Source: an uncultured Bacteroides sp. (lineage in GTDB: Bacteria; Bacteroidota; Bacteroidia; Bacteroidales; Bacteroidaceae). From it: a stretch of 39,310 nt of DNA. The position numbers were made by a program, and so were the translations under genes. Positions 1 to 7,555 of the stretch are shown here, piece after piece. The stretch is taken from contig CAMWGU010000019.1 of assembly GCA_947173895.1 (NCBI GenBank), forward strand, positions 1 to 39,310. Direction: 5' to 3'. The notes under the pieces are model-generated. The model did no database searches. It had not been told where the DNA came from and was given only the letters and a program-made list of their open reading frames with translations. Numbering within the stretch: the first letter of the stretch is position 1; every line of letters begins with the position of its first letter.

Positions 1-495
1 TTCCGGCTCCACCTTAATATATAAGGGTTGGTATGCCAACGATACAAACAAGGTGATGGATGCAATGTCTTGTTTCTCTACGGGAGTTAGAACCACTTCA
101 TATCCTTGTTGTCCGTTTCGTTTTTTGCTGCCGGCGTACCGATAGTTGTATCCTTTTTTATAGATGGACAGCAAAGCGTATGGATGGATAGTTTGCAATT
201 CCTCCGCAGTAGGGGTTGTGACGTTCACTTCTTCACTGTTTTCCAGGTAGCTCCATTGCGTCTTTCCGTCGAACCAGCTTTGCACACCGCCACAGTTCAG
301 ATAAAACCGGTTGTCTTTCAGTAACAATGTTCCTTTATTGGTCCCATCGAAGGTGGTGCGTATTCCTCCGGCCTGTTGCAGGGCGCGGACGGTTTTCTCC
401 AATACGTCTTGTGCCTGTTTGTCTTTTTGGGCGAACAGGCTTGCCGACAAGAGAAGGGCTAGTGCCAGTAGATATGTTTTTTTCTTGTTTATCAT
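1..495 (-). CDS. LolA-like outer-membrane lipoprotein carrier family protein (3' end outside window)
   Basis: About 165 codons are visible, starting at an ATG at 495; the C-terminus lies beyond base 1. The N-terminus has two lysines, a hydrophobic Leu/Ala stretch and an A-Q cleavage site (SASLFAQ), a typical Sec signal peptide for a periplasmic protein. The mature part (LEKTVRALQQAGG, then alternating short beta-type stretches such as GTLLLKDNRFYL and QSWFDGKTQWSY) resembles the periplasmic LolA fold, which carries lipoproteins from the inner to the outer membrane. It starts 14 bases after the ftsK stop and is surely co-transcribed with it; ftsK-lolA adjacency is common in Bacteroidetes. Family assignment comes from sequence character only, so a related LolA-like role is possible. 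Confidence 0.8.
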   Translation of the reverse strand, partial: MINKKKTYLLALALLLSASLFAQKDKQAQDVLEKTVRALQQAGGIRTTFDGTNKGTLLLKDNRFYLNCGGVQSWFDGKTQWSYLENSEEVNVTTPTAEELQTIHPYALLSIYKKGYNYRYAGSKKRNGQQGYEVVLTPVEKQDIASITLFVSLAYQPLYIKVEPE

Positions 496-509
496 ACGGG
501 TTAAACTGT

Positions 510-3041
510 TTATTGTTGCAGATTGTTCAGTCTCATTTCCAAATCCGTTTCGTCCATACAGAGCACATCACGTGCCTTGCTTCCTTGGGTGGGTCCTACA
601 ATGCCCGCTTTCTCCAGTTGGTCCATAATGCGGCCCGCACGGTTGTAGCCGATGGAAAATTTGCGTTGGATCAGCGAGGTGGATCCTTGTTGATGAAGTA
701 CCACCAGTCTGGCTGCGTCTTCAAACATGGGATCCAGACGGTTCATGTCCACATCGCCTACACTGCTTTCGCTTTCCTCGCCTACGTATTCGGGTAGCAT
801 GAATGCAGTGGAATAACCTTGTTGTTTGCTGATGTAGTTAGCTATTTTTTCCACTTCGGGAGTATCGACAAATGCGCATTGCACACGCACAGGATCATTG
901 CCTTGCAAGTACAGCATATCTCCCTTACCAATCAGCTGCTGGGCTCCTGAACGGTCCAGAATGGTACGTGAGTCCATCATGGCGGCTACGCGGAAAGCGA
1001 CACGTGCGGGGAAATTGGCTTTGATGGTACCGGTGATGATATTGGTGGTCGGTCGTTGGGTGGCGATGATGGCGTGTATGCCCACTGCACGTGCCAACTG
1101 GGCGATACGGCAGATGGGAAGTTCCACTTCCTTGCCTGCGGTCATGATCAGGTCGCCAAACTCGTCAATGATGATCACAATGTAAGGCATGAATCGGTGT
1201 CCTTTGTTCGGGTTCAGTTGTCGATTGATGAATTTGGCATTGTATTCCTTCACGTTGCGGCATCCGGCCTTGCGGAGCAGGTCGTAACGGGTGTCCATTT
1301 CGATGCACAAGGAGTTCAAGGTTTGTACCACTTTAGTCACGTCGGTGATGATTGCATCTTCTCCGTCGGGCAGTTTAGCAAGGAAATGCTTTTCGATAGG
1401 CGCATAAATGGCAAACTCCACTTTTTTGGGGTCTACGATGACAAATTTCAGCTCCGCCGGATGTTTCTTATATAATAAGGAAGTGACGATGGCGTTCAGC
1501 CCCACCGATTTACCTTGGCCGGTGGCACCAGCTACCAACATGTGTGGAGCTTTGGCTAGGTCCACCATAAACACTTCATTGGTAATAGTCTTACCTAATG
1601 CCACCGGCAGTTCGAATGTGGTTTCCTGGAATTTTTTGCTGTTCAGGATGGATTTCATGGGGACAATACGCGGATTGGCGTTGGGAACTTCGATACCAAT
1701 GGTCCCTTTGCCTGGTATCGGAGCGATGATACGGATTCCCAGTGCCGACAGGCTTAGTGCAATGTCGTCTTCCAGATTCCTGATTTTCGAGATGCGCACG
1801 CCTTCTGCCGGAGTGATTTCATATAAAGTGATGGTGGGTCCTACGCTTGCCTTGATGGAACTGATCTCTATGCCAAAACTGCGTAACACTTTGATGATGC
1901 GGTCCTTGTTGGCGTTCTGTTCTTCCATGTCGATGTTGGGACCGTCGTTCTCATATTCGTTCAGTAGTTCTAGGCTGGGAAACTTGTAGTTTTCCAGATC
2001 TAGACGGGGATTGTATGGGGGAAGTGCAGGACCATCGTATGCTTGGTTTTCTTCGTTTGTATCCTCGTTGATTGAAAAGTCGGGCTCGTTTGCCATTTCC
2101 ATTTCCTCCTCTTCTTCTTCTTCTTCCGTCTGGGGCGTTTCCAGCTCTATTTCCAAATCGGTTGTCGGATTATTCTCTCTGACAAAAGGTTGGGAATCTT
2201 CTACTATAACCGCTATATTTTCCTCTTCTCTTTCTTCTTCTTTTGGTTGTTCTAATGGGAAATCTACAATGGTCGGTGTGGGGTTGGAGTATTCCTTCAA
2301 AGTTTCCTTCTCGGTTCGGACTTTTTCTGTCGGTTCTTCTTCTGTTGCATAGGGGACAGCTTTTTCTTTCTTCTTTCTCTTGAAGTTGGGACGCAGTGCT
2401 TTGCGGATTACGAGTATCGTTTCGTTCCTTAAATAGATAAGGAACAGCAACACCGTGATAAGCAATAACAATATCAGTCCCGGCACACCAACTTGCGAAA
2501 TCAACCAATTGCTTACATTGTATCCGTGTAGTCCGCCCGGATAGATGAAACTGTTGCCAAAGGTTCCGTCAAAAATGAAGCCCAGAGCGATGGAGAACCA
2601 GATGAGCAAAACGGAACAGGACATGAACCATTTCCAAATGCGGAACTGGTATGCCTTCATTAGCTTCATGCCTGTTATTGCCAGAAACAATATGATGAAA
2701 TAGGCTGCCAGCCCAAAACATTCGTTGATGAGAAATTCGGCAAGCTGTGCTCCGCGTGCGCCTGCATAATTCTTCACATGGTTGGCGGTTTGCATCAATT
2801 CGCCCGGCTGCCTGTTATCCAAAATACTTTGGTCGGCTGCTCCCGTGAAAAAGAAAGAGGTGAGCGCCAACAGCAGATAAACAGCGAATATTACACATAT
2901 TAATCCCACAACGAAATGGGTTGTTTCGTTCTTTAATAAATCGGATATCCGCTGGGTAGATATCTTCTTCAGCTTAGTCTCTTTTTCCAGTTCCGTTTCC
3001 TTCTTTAGTTCTGTTTCCTTATCTGATTTTTTTCTTGCCAT
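510..3041 (-). CDS. ftsK: FtsK/SpoIIIE-family DNA translocase
   Basis: 843-aa septal DNA pump that clears and aligns chromosome ends at division. The N-terminus is Lys/Glu rich and is followed by about four membrane segments (residues ~35-210). Next comes a charged linker with a run of Glu near residues 300-315 (much shorter than in E. coli FtsK). The motor domain has Walker A GATGQGKS near 505, Walker B IIIDEFGDL near 620 and the ATQRPTTNIITG segment. The C-terminal gamma winged helix (about 768-843, with QRKFSIGYNRAGRIMDQLE) is the part that reads KOPS-like sequences and contacts XerD. The ATG at 3041 is supported by a -7 box TACATTTG on the minus strand at 3075-3068. It is divergent from the DUF5063-like operon and followed by the lolA-like gene. 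Confidence 0.97.
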   Translation of the reverse strand: MARKKSDKETELKKETELEKETKLKKISTQRISDLLKNETTHFVVGLICVIFAVYLLLALTSFFFTGAADQSILDNRQPGELMQTANHVKNYAGARGAQLAEFLINECFGLAAYFIILFLAITGMKLMKAYQFRIWKWFMSCSVLLIWFSIALGFIFDGTFGNSFIYPGGLHGYNVSNWLISQVGVPGLILLLLITVLLFLIYLRNETILVIRKALRPNFKRKKKEKAVPYATEEEPTEKVRTEKETLKEYSNPTPTIVDFPLEQPKEEEREEENIAVIVEDSQPFVRENNPTTDLEIELETPQTEEEEEEEEMEMANEPDFSINEDTNEENQAYDGPALPPYNPRLDLENYKFPSLELLNEYENDGPNIDMEEQNANKDRIIKVLRSFGIEISSIKASVGPTITLYEITPAEGVRISKIRNLEDDIALSLSALGIRIIAPIPGKGTIGIEVPNANPRIVPMKSILNSKKFQETTFELPVALGKTITNEVFMVDLAKAPHMLVAGATGQGKSVGLNAIVTSLLYKKHPAELKFVIVDPKKVEFAIYAPIEKHFLAKLPDGEDAIITDVTKVVQTLNSLCIEMDTRYDLLRKAGCRNVKEYNAKFINRQLNPNKGHRFMPYIVIIIDEFGDLIMTAGKEVELPICRIAQLARAVGIHAIIATQRPTTNIITGTIKANFPARVAFRVAAMMDSRTILDRSGAQQLIGKGDMLYLQGNDPVRVQCAFVDTPEVEKIANYISKQQGYSTAFMLPEYVGEESESSVGDVDMNRLDPMFEDAARLVVLHQQGSTSLIQRKFSIGYNRAGRIMDQLEKAGIVGPTQGSKARDVLCMDETDLEMRLNNLQQ

Positions 3042-3067
3042 AAGTATGTATTCTATTTATTATTTCG

Positions 3068-3127
3068 CAAATGTACATGAAAAACATTAATTATTGCCTC
3101 ATTTAATCTCTTTTTTTCTTAACTTTG
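3068..3127. promoter_or_regulatory. Divergent promoter pair (ftsK / DUF5063 operon)
   Basis: Two exact matches to the Bacteroidetes -7 consensus TAnnTTTG face away from each other: TACATTTG read on the minus strand (3075-3068, towards ftsK) and TAACTTTG on the plus strand (3120-3127, towards the gene at 3147). A clear -33 TTTG is not seen for either; the nearest candidate for the plus promoter is TTG at 3094-3096. Confidence 0.6.
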
Positions 3128-3146
3128 CGATTCAAAATTATTGTTT

Positions 3147-3710
3147 ATGGAAAAGTACAGTCAGGTAATATTCGATAAAAACACGGTAGAATTTGTAACG
3201 GTGGCTGCCGAATATTGTTGCTTCCTAGAGCGTGCCCACGATGCAAGGCGTTGTGAATTTGTGGATACCGTTTTAAAAATACTGCCGTTACTTTACTTAA
3301 AGGCTACTTTGATCCCTGTATGCGAATCCATAGGAGAGGACGAGCCTGAGACGTTTGTTACGGAGGAGGATTATGAACTGATACGCAGGGCTGTGTCGGG
3401 AGTGCTGGGGCCGAAGGACGATTATCTGGAAGTGTTTCTACCGGATATGGCGTATAGTGATACCCCTATTAAAAAATGTATCTCTGAGGATTTGGCAGAC
3501 ATCTATCAGGATTTAAAAGATTTTATCAGTGTGTTCCAGTTGGGACTGAACGAGACGATGAATGACTCTTTGGTGATCTGCAAGGAACATTTCAGGGAGT
3601 TTTGGGGACAGCGTTTGGTCAATACCATGCGTGCCTTGCATGATGTGAAGTACAGTTATGCCGATGAGGATGATGAGGATGAAACGGAAGAGGAGAATTC
3701 ATTGATATGA
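3147..3710 (+). CDS. DUF5063-like hypothetical protein
   Basis: 187-aa soluble protein with no signal peptide or membrane segment. It looks all-alpha (VEFVTVAAEYCCFLE, VDTVLKILPLLYLKATL, then acidic helices) and ends in a strongly acidic tail (ADEDDEDETEEEN). I recognise it as resembling the DUF5063 family found beside 3'-5' exonucleases in Bacteroidales; the function is unknown. An in-frame TTG two codons upstream (3141) is possible, but ATG 3147 is preferred: it lies about 20 bases after the -7 box at 3120-3127. Its stop overlaps the start of the exonuclease by 4 bases (ATGA), so the two are translationally coupled and may act together. Confident as a gene, less so on family. Confidence 0.85.
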   Translation: MEKYSQVIFDKNTVEFVTVAAEYCCFLERAHDARRCEFVDTVLKILPLLYLKATLIPVCESIGEDEPETFVTEEDYELIRRAVSGVLGPKDDYLEVFLPDMAYSDTPIKKCISEDLADIYQDLKDFISVFQLGLNETMNDSLVICKEHFREFWGQRLVNTMRALHDVKYSYADEDDEDETEEENSLI

Positions 3711-4342
3711 AACAAATAAGAAGAACGATAACCAAGGCTGAGATAGCAGAAATGCCCAAAGTGCTTTTTTCGGGGCGTATTTTTGTAATATACACTGAGA
3801 GCGAGGCTGAAAAGGCGGTGGCCTATCTGAAAAGTCAGCATATAGTGGGGGTGGATACGGAGACGCGTCCTTCTTTCAAGCGTGGCACTTCTCATAAAGT
3901 GGCTTTGCTGCAAGTTTCCACGCAGGACACTTGTTTCTTGTTTCGCTTAAACCGGATTGGAATGCCCGATTCGCTGCAAGAATTCCTGATGGGCGACACC
4001 CTAAAGGTAGGTCTGTCGCTGAAGGATGACTTCAACTCGTTGAGAAAGCGTGAGAACCTGCATCCTGACAGAGGGAATTGGATTGAACTGCAAGATTATG
4101 TGGCGCGGTTCGGCATTGAGGACCGAAGCCTGCAAAAGATATTTGCCAATTTGTTCGGGCAGAAGATTTCGAAAAGCCAACGTTTGTCCAATTGGGAAGC
4201 GGATGCACTGAGTGACGGACAAAAACTATATGCGGCTACAGACGCATGGGCTTGTGTGAAAATTTACAATTGCCTGGTGGAATTGGAACGTACGGGCGAT
4301 TATGAAATAACTAAGGAAGAACCAATAGAAACAACAGAATAG
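3707..4342 (+). CDS. 3'-5' exonuclease, RNase D/WRN-type DnaQ fold
   Basis: 211-aa DEDDy exonuclease. Exo I is VGVDTETRP (Asp and Glu near residues 50-52), Exo II is LSLKDDFNSL near 105, and Exo III is YAATDAWA near 178-185 with the Tyr and Asp of the DEDDy subclass, so all metal ligands are present. There is no HRDC domain, unlike full-length RNase D, so it resembles the single-domain WRN-exonuclease-like proteins of Bacteroidetes. Substrate (structured RNA 3' ends or DNA) cannot be read from the sequence. It overlaps the upstream DUF5063-like gene by 4 bases and sits 2 bases before the methyltransferase, so a shared role in RNA maturation is a reasonable inference. Confidence 0.9.
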   Translation: MKQIRRTITKAEIAEMPKVLFSGRIFVIYTESEAEKAVAYLKSQHIVGVDTETRPSFKRGTSHKVALLQVSTQDTCFLFRLNRIGMPDSLQEFLMGDTLKVGLSLKDDFNSLRKRENLHPDRGNWIELQDYVARFGIEDRSLQKIFANLFGQKISKSQRLSNWEADALSDGQKLYAATDAWACVKIYNCLVELERTGDYEITKEEPIETTE

Positions 4343-4344
4343 AA

Positions 4345-5529
4345 ATGACATATAAGAAAGTTTACTTGAAACCGAGTAAGGAGGAATCGTTGAAACGTTT
4401 TCATCCATGGGTGTTCTCTGGAGCCCTTCAGAGTGTTGAGGGGGAACCAGAGGAAGGCGAGATAGTGGATGTGTATACTTCGAAGAAAGAATTTATTGCT
4501 TGCGGACATTTCCAGATCGGTAGTATTGCAGTGCGGGCGCTTTCTTTCCAACAGAGAGAAATTGATCATGAGTTTTGGAAGCACAAGCTGGAGGTGGCCT
4601 ACGAGTTGCGTCGCAGCCTAGGACTGGCCGGTAATCCGGAAAATAATACGTACCGCTTGGTTCATGGAGAGGGAGATAATTTGCCAGGGCTTATTATTGA
4701 TGTGTATGATCATACGGCAGTCATGCAGGCACACTCGGTCGGTATGCACGTTTGTCGCATGGAGATAGCCAATGCTTTGTCTGAAGTGATGGGCGATGTG
4801 ATACAGAACATTTACTATAAGTCCGAAACTACCTTGCCTTTCAAAGCTGAATTGGGGCAGGAGAATGGATTTATCAAAGGTGGAAGTTCCGATAACATAG
4901 CTATGGAATACGGATTGAAGTTCCATGTGGACTGGCTGAAAGGACAGAAAACAGGCTTCTTTGTGGACCAGCGCGAGAATCGGTATTTACTGGAACGTTT
5001 TGCTAAAGGGCGTAATGTATTGAATATGTTCTGCTATACAGGAGGATTCTCTTTCTATGCCATGCGCGGAGGAGCCCGTCTGGTACATTCGGTGGATAGC
5101 TCGGCAAAGGCCATTGATCTGACCAATATGAATGTGGAACTTAACTTTCCCGGCGATACTCGCCATAAAGCATACGCCGAAGATGCTTTCAAATATTTAG
5201 ATCGCATGGGAGACCAATACGATTTGATCATTTTGGATCCGCCTGCATTTGCCAAACACAGGGATGCACTCCGCAATGCGTTGCGTGGCTATACCAAACT
5301 GAATGCTAAAGCGTTTGAGAAAATCAAGCCAGGCGGTATTCTGTTTACTTTCTCCTGCTCGCAGGTGGTGGATAAGATCAATTTTCGTAATGCAGTGTTT
5401 ACGGCTGCTGCCCAAAGTGGCCGTAGTGTGCGCATTCTCCATCAACTGACCCAGCCAGGCGACCATCCTGTCAATATCTATCATCCCGAGGGAGAATACC
5501 TGAAAGGATTGGTATTGTATGTAGAATAA
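4345..5529 (+). CDS. Class I SAM-dependent rRNA methyltransferase, RlmI-like
   Basis: 394 aa. The N-terminal ~75 residues look like a PUA RNA-binding domain (KRFHPWVFSGALQSVEGEPEEGEIVDVY). The central domain has the SAM site LNMFCYTGGFSFYAMRGGA near 225 followed by an acidic VDSS. The C-terminal catalytic region has DPPAFAK near 298 and the catalytic-type Cys in TFSCSQ near 336. This matches the family that makes 5-methylcytosine at 23S rRNA position 1962 (E. coli RlmI, 396 aa); the precise target base is inferred from family only. It is last in the three-gene operon and followed by a strong terminator at 5583-5640. Confidence 0.93.
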   Translation: MTYKKVYLKPSKEESLKRFHPWVFSGALQSVEGEPEEGEIVDVYTSKKEFIACGHFQIGSIAVRALSFQQREIDHEFWKHKLEVAYELRRSLGLAGNPENNTYRLVHGEGDNLPGLIIDVYDHTAVMQAHSVGMHVCRMEIANALSEVMGDVIQNIYYKSETTLPFKAELGQENGFIKGGSSDNIAMEYGLKFHVDWLKGQKTGFFVDQRENRYLLERFAKGRNVLNMFCYTGGFSFYAMRGGARLVHSVDSSAKAIDLTNMNVELNFPGDTRHKAYAEDAFKYLDRMGDQYDLIILDPPAFAKHRDALRNALRGYTKLNAKAFEKIKPGGILFTFSCSQVVDKINFRNAVFTAAAQSGRSVRILHQLTQPGDHPVNIYHPEGEYLKGLVLYVE

Positions 5530-5582
5530 TTTTTTGCTATACGGATTGTTGTTTAGCACAGACTGTTGTCTGATGATATATG

Positions 5583-5642
5583 TTGCCCTGTGTCTTTTGG
5601 ACTTTCGGAATGAAGAGAAGACACAGGGCAAATTGTTTTTTA
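5583..5642 (+). terminator. Rho-independent terminator of the 3147-5529 operon
   Basis: A perfect 14-bp stem (TTGCCCTGTGTCTT at 5583-5596 with its complement at 5618-5631) and a 21-base loop, followed by TTGTTTTTT. It begins 53 bases after the methyltransferase stop. Confidence 0.85.
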
Positions 5643-5757
5643 TAGTGTGAGGGCAAATAACTGAGTAGTTACGGAAAAAAAAAGACTTAAAAGTTTAAAT
5701 AAGGTTAATTGAAGGCAGAAGGTTAGGGTAATATTATGTTTTATAACATAAAAGCCT

Positions 5758-5838
5758 TATCTTTGCACTGTGTTTTTCATGGTATTAGATTTAAGGTTAA
5801 TGAAGATTGGGTGTCTGGGATAGATACCCTTCTTTTTT
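5758..5838 (+). ncRNA. Small-RNA-like unit, copy A (promoter + shared box + terminator)
   Basis: A -7 box TATCTTTG (5758-5765) is followed five bases later by a box (5771-5800) containing CATGGTATTAGATTTAAGG, then GAAGATTGG, then a 7-bp hairpin with one G-U pair (GGGTGTC 5809-5815, GATACCC 5823-5829) and a T-run (5830-5838). Predicted transcript is about 65-70 nt. No ORF follows on this strand; mnmA lies on the opposite strand and ends at 5914, so the unit is convergent with it and stops before its coding region. The box is shared with copies at 7220 and 7481. The RNA is inferred from structure; no known RNA family is asserted. Confidence 0.6.
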
Positions 5839-5913
5839 TATATCTCCTTTGGTTCCGATAAAAGGCGGCTCAGCAGCAAATCAATGGAGATAGACATATA
5901 GAATTTATTTCTT

Positions 5914-6978
5914 CTATAGGCCGTTGATTTCACCGCTTCCCACACAGATTTTCGCATTTTTATCGTATAGCACTCCGAATTGTCCCGGAGCTATTCCTTG
6001 TATTGGTTCTTGGCTGTGTATCCGGAATAATCCGTTTTCCCGCATTAGCGTTCCTTTTGCAAATGGTTCGGTATGACGAATCTTGAAAGCGATGTCCACT
6101 GAAGATTCTTCTTTCCATAAATCATCTGTTATGAAGTGAAAATCCCGTAAGGCGAAATCAGTTCCATATTGTTTCTCAGTATCATAGCCGCGTGAAACGT
6201 ATATGATATTTTCGTCTATGTCCTTGCGGATGACAAACCACGGTCCTCCGCTTAATCCCATACCTTTGCGTTGCCCAATGGTATGAAACCAGTATCCTTT
6301 ATGGGTGCCAATTCGTTTTCCTGTCTCCAGCTCGATGATGGCTCCCTCTTTCTCTCCTAGGAAACGGCGGAGAAAATCGTTATAATTGATTTTTCCTAAA
6401 AAGCAGATACCTTGGCTGTCTTTGCGCTGGGCACTGGGCAAATTGGCGGTACGGGCAATATCTCTGACTTCGTTTTTCATAAGGCCGCCTAAAGGAAACA
6501 TCAGTTTTGAAACTTGCAGGTAATCTATTTGGGCTAGAAAATCGGTTTGATCTTTGACCGTATCTTGCGCGGTGCCCAGCCATATTTTCCCTTCCTTTTC
6601 TAGAATTCTAGCATAATGTCCGGTGGCTGTTTTGTCGTATAGATATCCCACTTCTTGTTCAAAGCATCCGAATTTTATCAGTTTGTTGCACATTACATCC
6701 GGATTGGGAGTGAGGCCATTTTTGACCTTGTCGATGGTGTATGCCACCACATTGTCCCAATAAGGGCGGTGCAAATCGATGATGTTCAGCTTCAATCCAT
6801 ATTTGCGGGCAGTAGCGGTACATAGTTCAATATCCTCTTCTGCCGTACAGGTAAGGTTTTCATCGCCTTCCATTCCAATCTTTATATAGAAAAGGTCGGG
6901 TTTATATCCTTGCTCACAAAGAAGGTGTACGACGACTGCGCTGTCTACACCTCCTGAAATTAATGTAGCTATGTTCAT
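5914..6978 (-). CDS. mnmA: tRNA-specific 2-thiouridylase MnmA
   Basis: 354-aa enzyme that thiolates U34 of Lys/Glu/Gln tRNAs. The PP-loop SGGVDSA (residues 8-14) binds ATP; the catalytic cysteines are present at C97 ([13 protein letters not shown]) and C192 (DSQGICFLG). The GLSGGPW and GIAPGQ motifs follow and the length is normal. An upstream in-frame ATG at 7023 would add 15 residues ([14 protein letters not shown]), which look non-coding, so 6978 is preferred. The minus-strand -7 box TATCTTTG (7082-7075) gives a leader of roughly 90 bases to this start. Bacteroidales often carry more than one mnmA paralogue; which one this is cannot be told here. Confidence 0.93.
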   Translation of the reverse strand: MNIATLISGGVDSAVVVHLLCEQGYKPDLFYIKIGMEGDENLTCTAEEDIELCTATARKYGLKLNIIDLHRPYWDNVVAYTIDKVKNGLTPNPDVMCNKLIKFGCFEQEVGYLYDKTATGHYARILEKEGKIWLGTAQDTVKDQTDFLAQIDYLQVSKLMFPLGGLMKNEVRDIARTANLPSAQRKDSQGICFLGKINYNDFLRRFLGEKEGAIIELETGKRIGTHKGYWFHTIGQRKGMGLSGGPWFVIRKDIDENIIYVSRGYDTEKQYGTDFALRDFHFITDDLWKEESSVDIAFKIRHTEPFAKGTLMRENGLFRIHSQEPIQGIAPGQFGVLYDKNAKICVGSGEINGL

Positions 6979-7074
6979 TTCCTTTATATTGTAATAGGTA
7001 TTCTGAGTATAACAGTTTGACATTGTTTTCTTGTCTTTTAATCAAAACATGGTTGTCAAATTGCTTTTGGTCGA

Positions 7075-7105
7075 CAAAGATAAGACTATTTCTTTAATAA
7101 ACAAT
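7075..7105 (-). promoter_or_regulatory. mnmA promoter
   Basis: On the minus strand TATCTTTG (7082-7075) is preceded, after exactly 19 bases, by ATTG (7105-7102), one mismatch from the -33 TTTG. This is a good Bacteroidetes promoter. Confidence 0.6.
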
Positions 7106-7219
7106 AGGCCGGCAATTTGTCGTTTTCTCTATTGTCGCATGATGAAAAAGATTGGTAGATTGAACATTTATTAAGAACTTCGGCTAAACCATTGCCGCTC
7201 TTTCCGTGTTATATAAATG

Positions 7220-7346
7220 TGTTTTTCATAGTATTAGATTAAAGGTTGAAGATTGCAATCGGCTTGTGAAAAGTAGTTGCGTCTGAAGTAGAAGCGTCTA
7301 CTATAAAAATATAGAAAGGTTGTTCCTCATCCGGAACAACCTTTTT
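7220..7346 (+). ncRNA. Small-RNA-like unit, copy B (long form, promoter decayed)
   Basis: The box at 7220-7247 (CATAGTATTAGATTAAAGG) matches copy C at all but one base over this stretch. It is followed by a copy-specific body of about 70 bases and a strong terminator: an 11-bp perfect stem (AAGGTTGTTCC 7316-7326 with GGAACAACCTT 7333-7343), a 6-base loop and T residues. Predicted length is about 127 nt. Unlike A and C, the position expected for the -7 box carries no TTTG (only TATATAAA close to the box), so transcription may be weak or lost, or come from further upstream. Confidence 0.45.
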
Positions 7347-7443
7347 GTTGGATTCAATCAAAAGTCTGATTCTGTGTGATTTGTTAATGAATAGCTTGTT
7401 TTTATTAAACAATGCTATAAATGATGTTTATTGGATTCATAAA

Positions 7444-7544
7444 TTTGCAGATAACAGAAAAGTCCGTATATTTGCATGTGTGTTTTTCATAGTATTAGAT
7501 TTAAGGTTAACAAAAGGTTGGAGTACGGCGGTACTCCTTTTTTT
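7444..7544 (+). ncRNA. Small-RNA-like unit, copy C
   Basis: This is the best-formed copy. A full promoter is present: TTTG (7444-7447), exactly 19 bases, then TATATTTG (7467-7474). Six bases on, the box starts (7481-7510, containing CATAGTATTAGATTTAAGG), followed by AAAAGGTTG and a 7-bp hairpin with a 4-base loop (GGAGTAC 7520-7526, GTACTCC 7531-7537) and seven T. Predicted RNA is about 64 nt. It ends 11 bases before the 3' end of the convergent acyl-CoA ligase gene. No downstream plus-strand gene exists, so it is not an ordinary 5' leader. Confidence 0.65.
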
Positions 7545-7555
7545 ATGCTTTGTAA

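Larger units (their letters stand above)
5530..5913. other. Intergenic region between RlmI-like gene and mnmA
   Basis: 384 bases without a protein gene. It holds the operon terminator (5583-5642), an AT-rich stretch, and small-RNA-like copy A (5758-5838). A weak 7-bp inverted repeat (TATAGAA at 5897-5903 and TTCTATA at 5912-5918) overlaps the mnmA stop and may help end that transcript. Confidence 0.6.
7024..7555. other. Intergenic region upstream of mnmA with RNA-like copies B and C
   Basis: 532 bases with no credible protein gene. It contains the mnmA promoter (minus strand) and two plus-strand copies of the small-RNA-like element (7220-7346 and 7467-7544). Short ATG-led frames at 7345-7563 and 7476-7685 run through the hairpins and have no protein character. 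Confidence 0.7.

Noticed and set aside
2170-2508. 112-codon minus-strand frame inside ftsK
   Set aside because: It is in another frame of the low-complexity linker of ftsK, with no protein character of its own; ftsK is certain.
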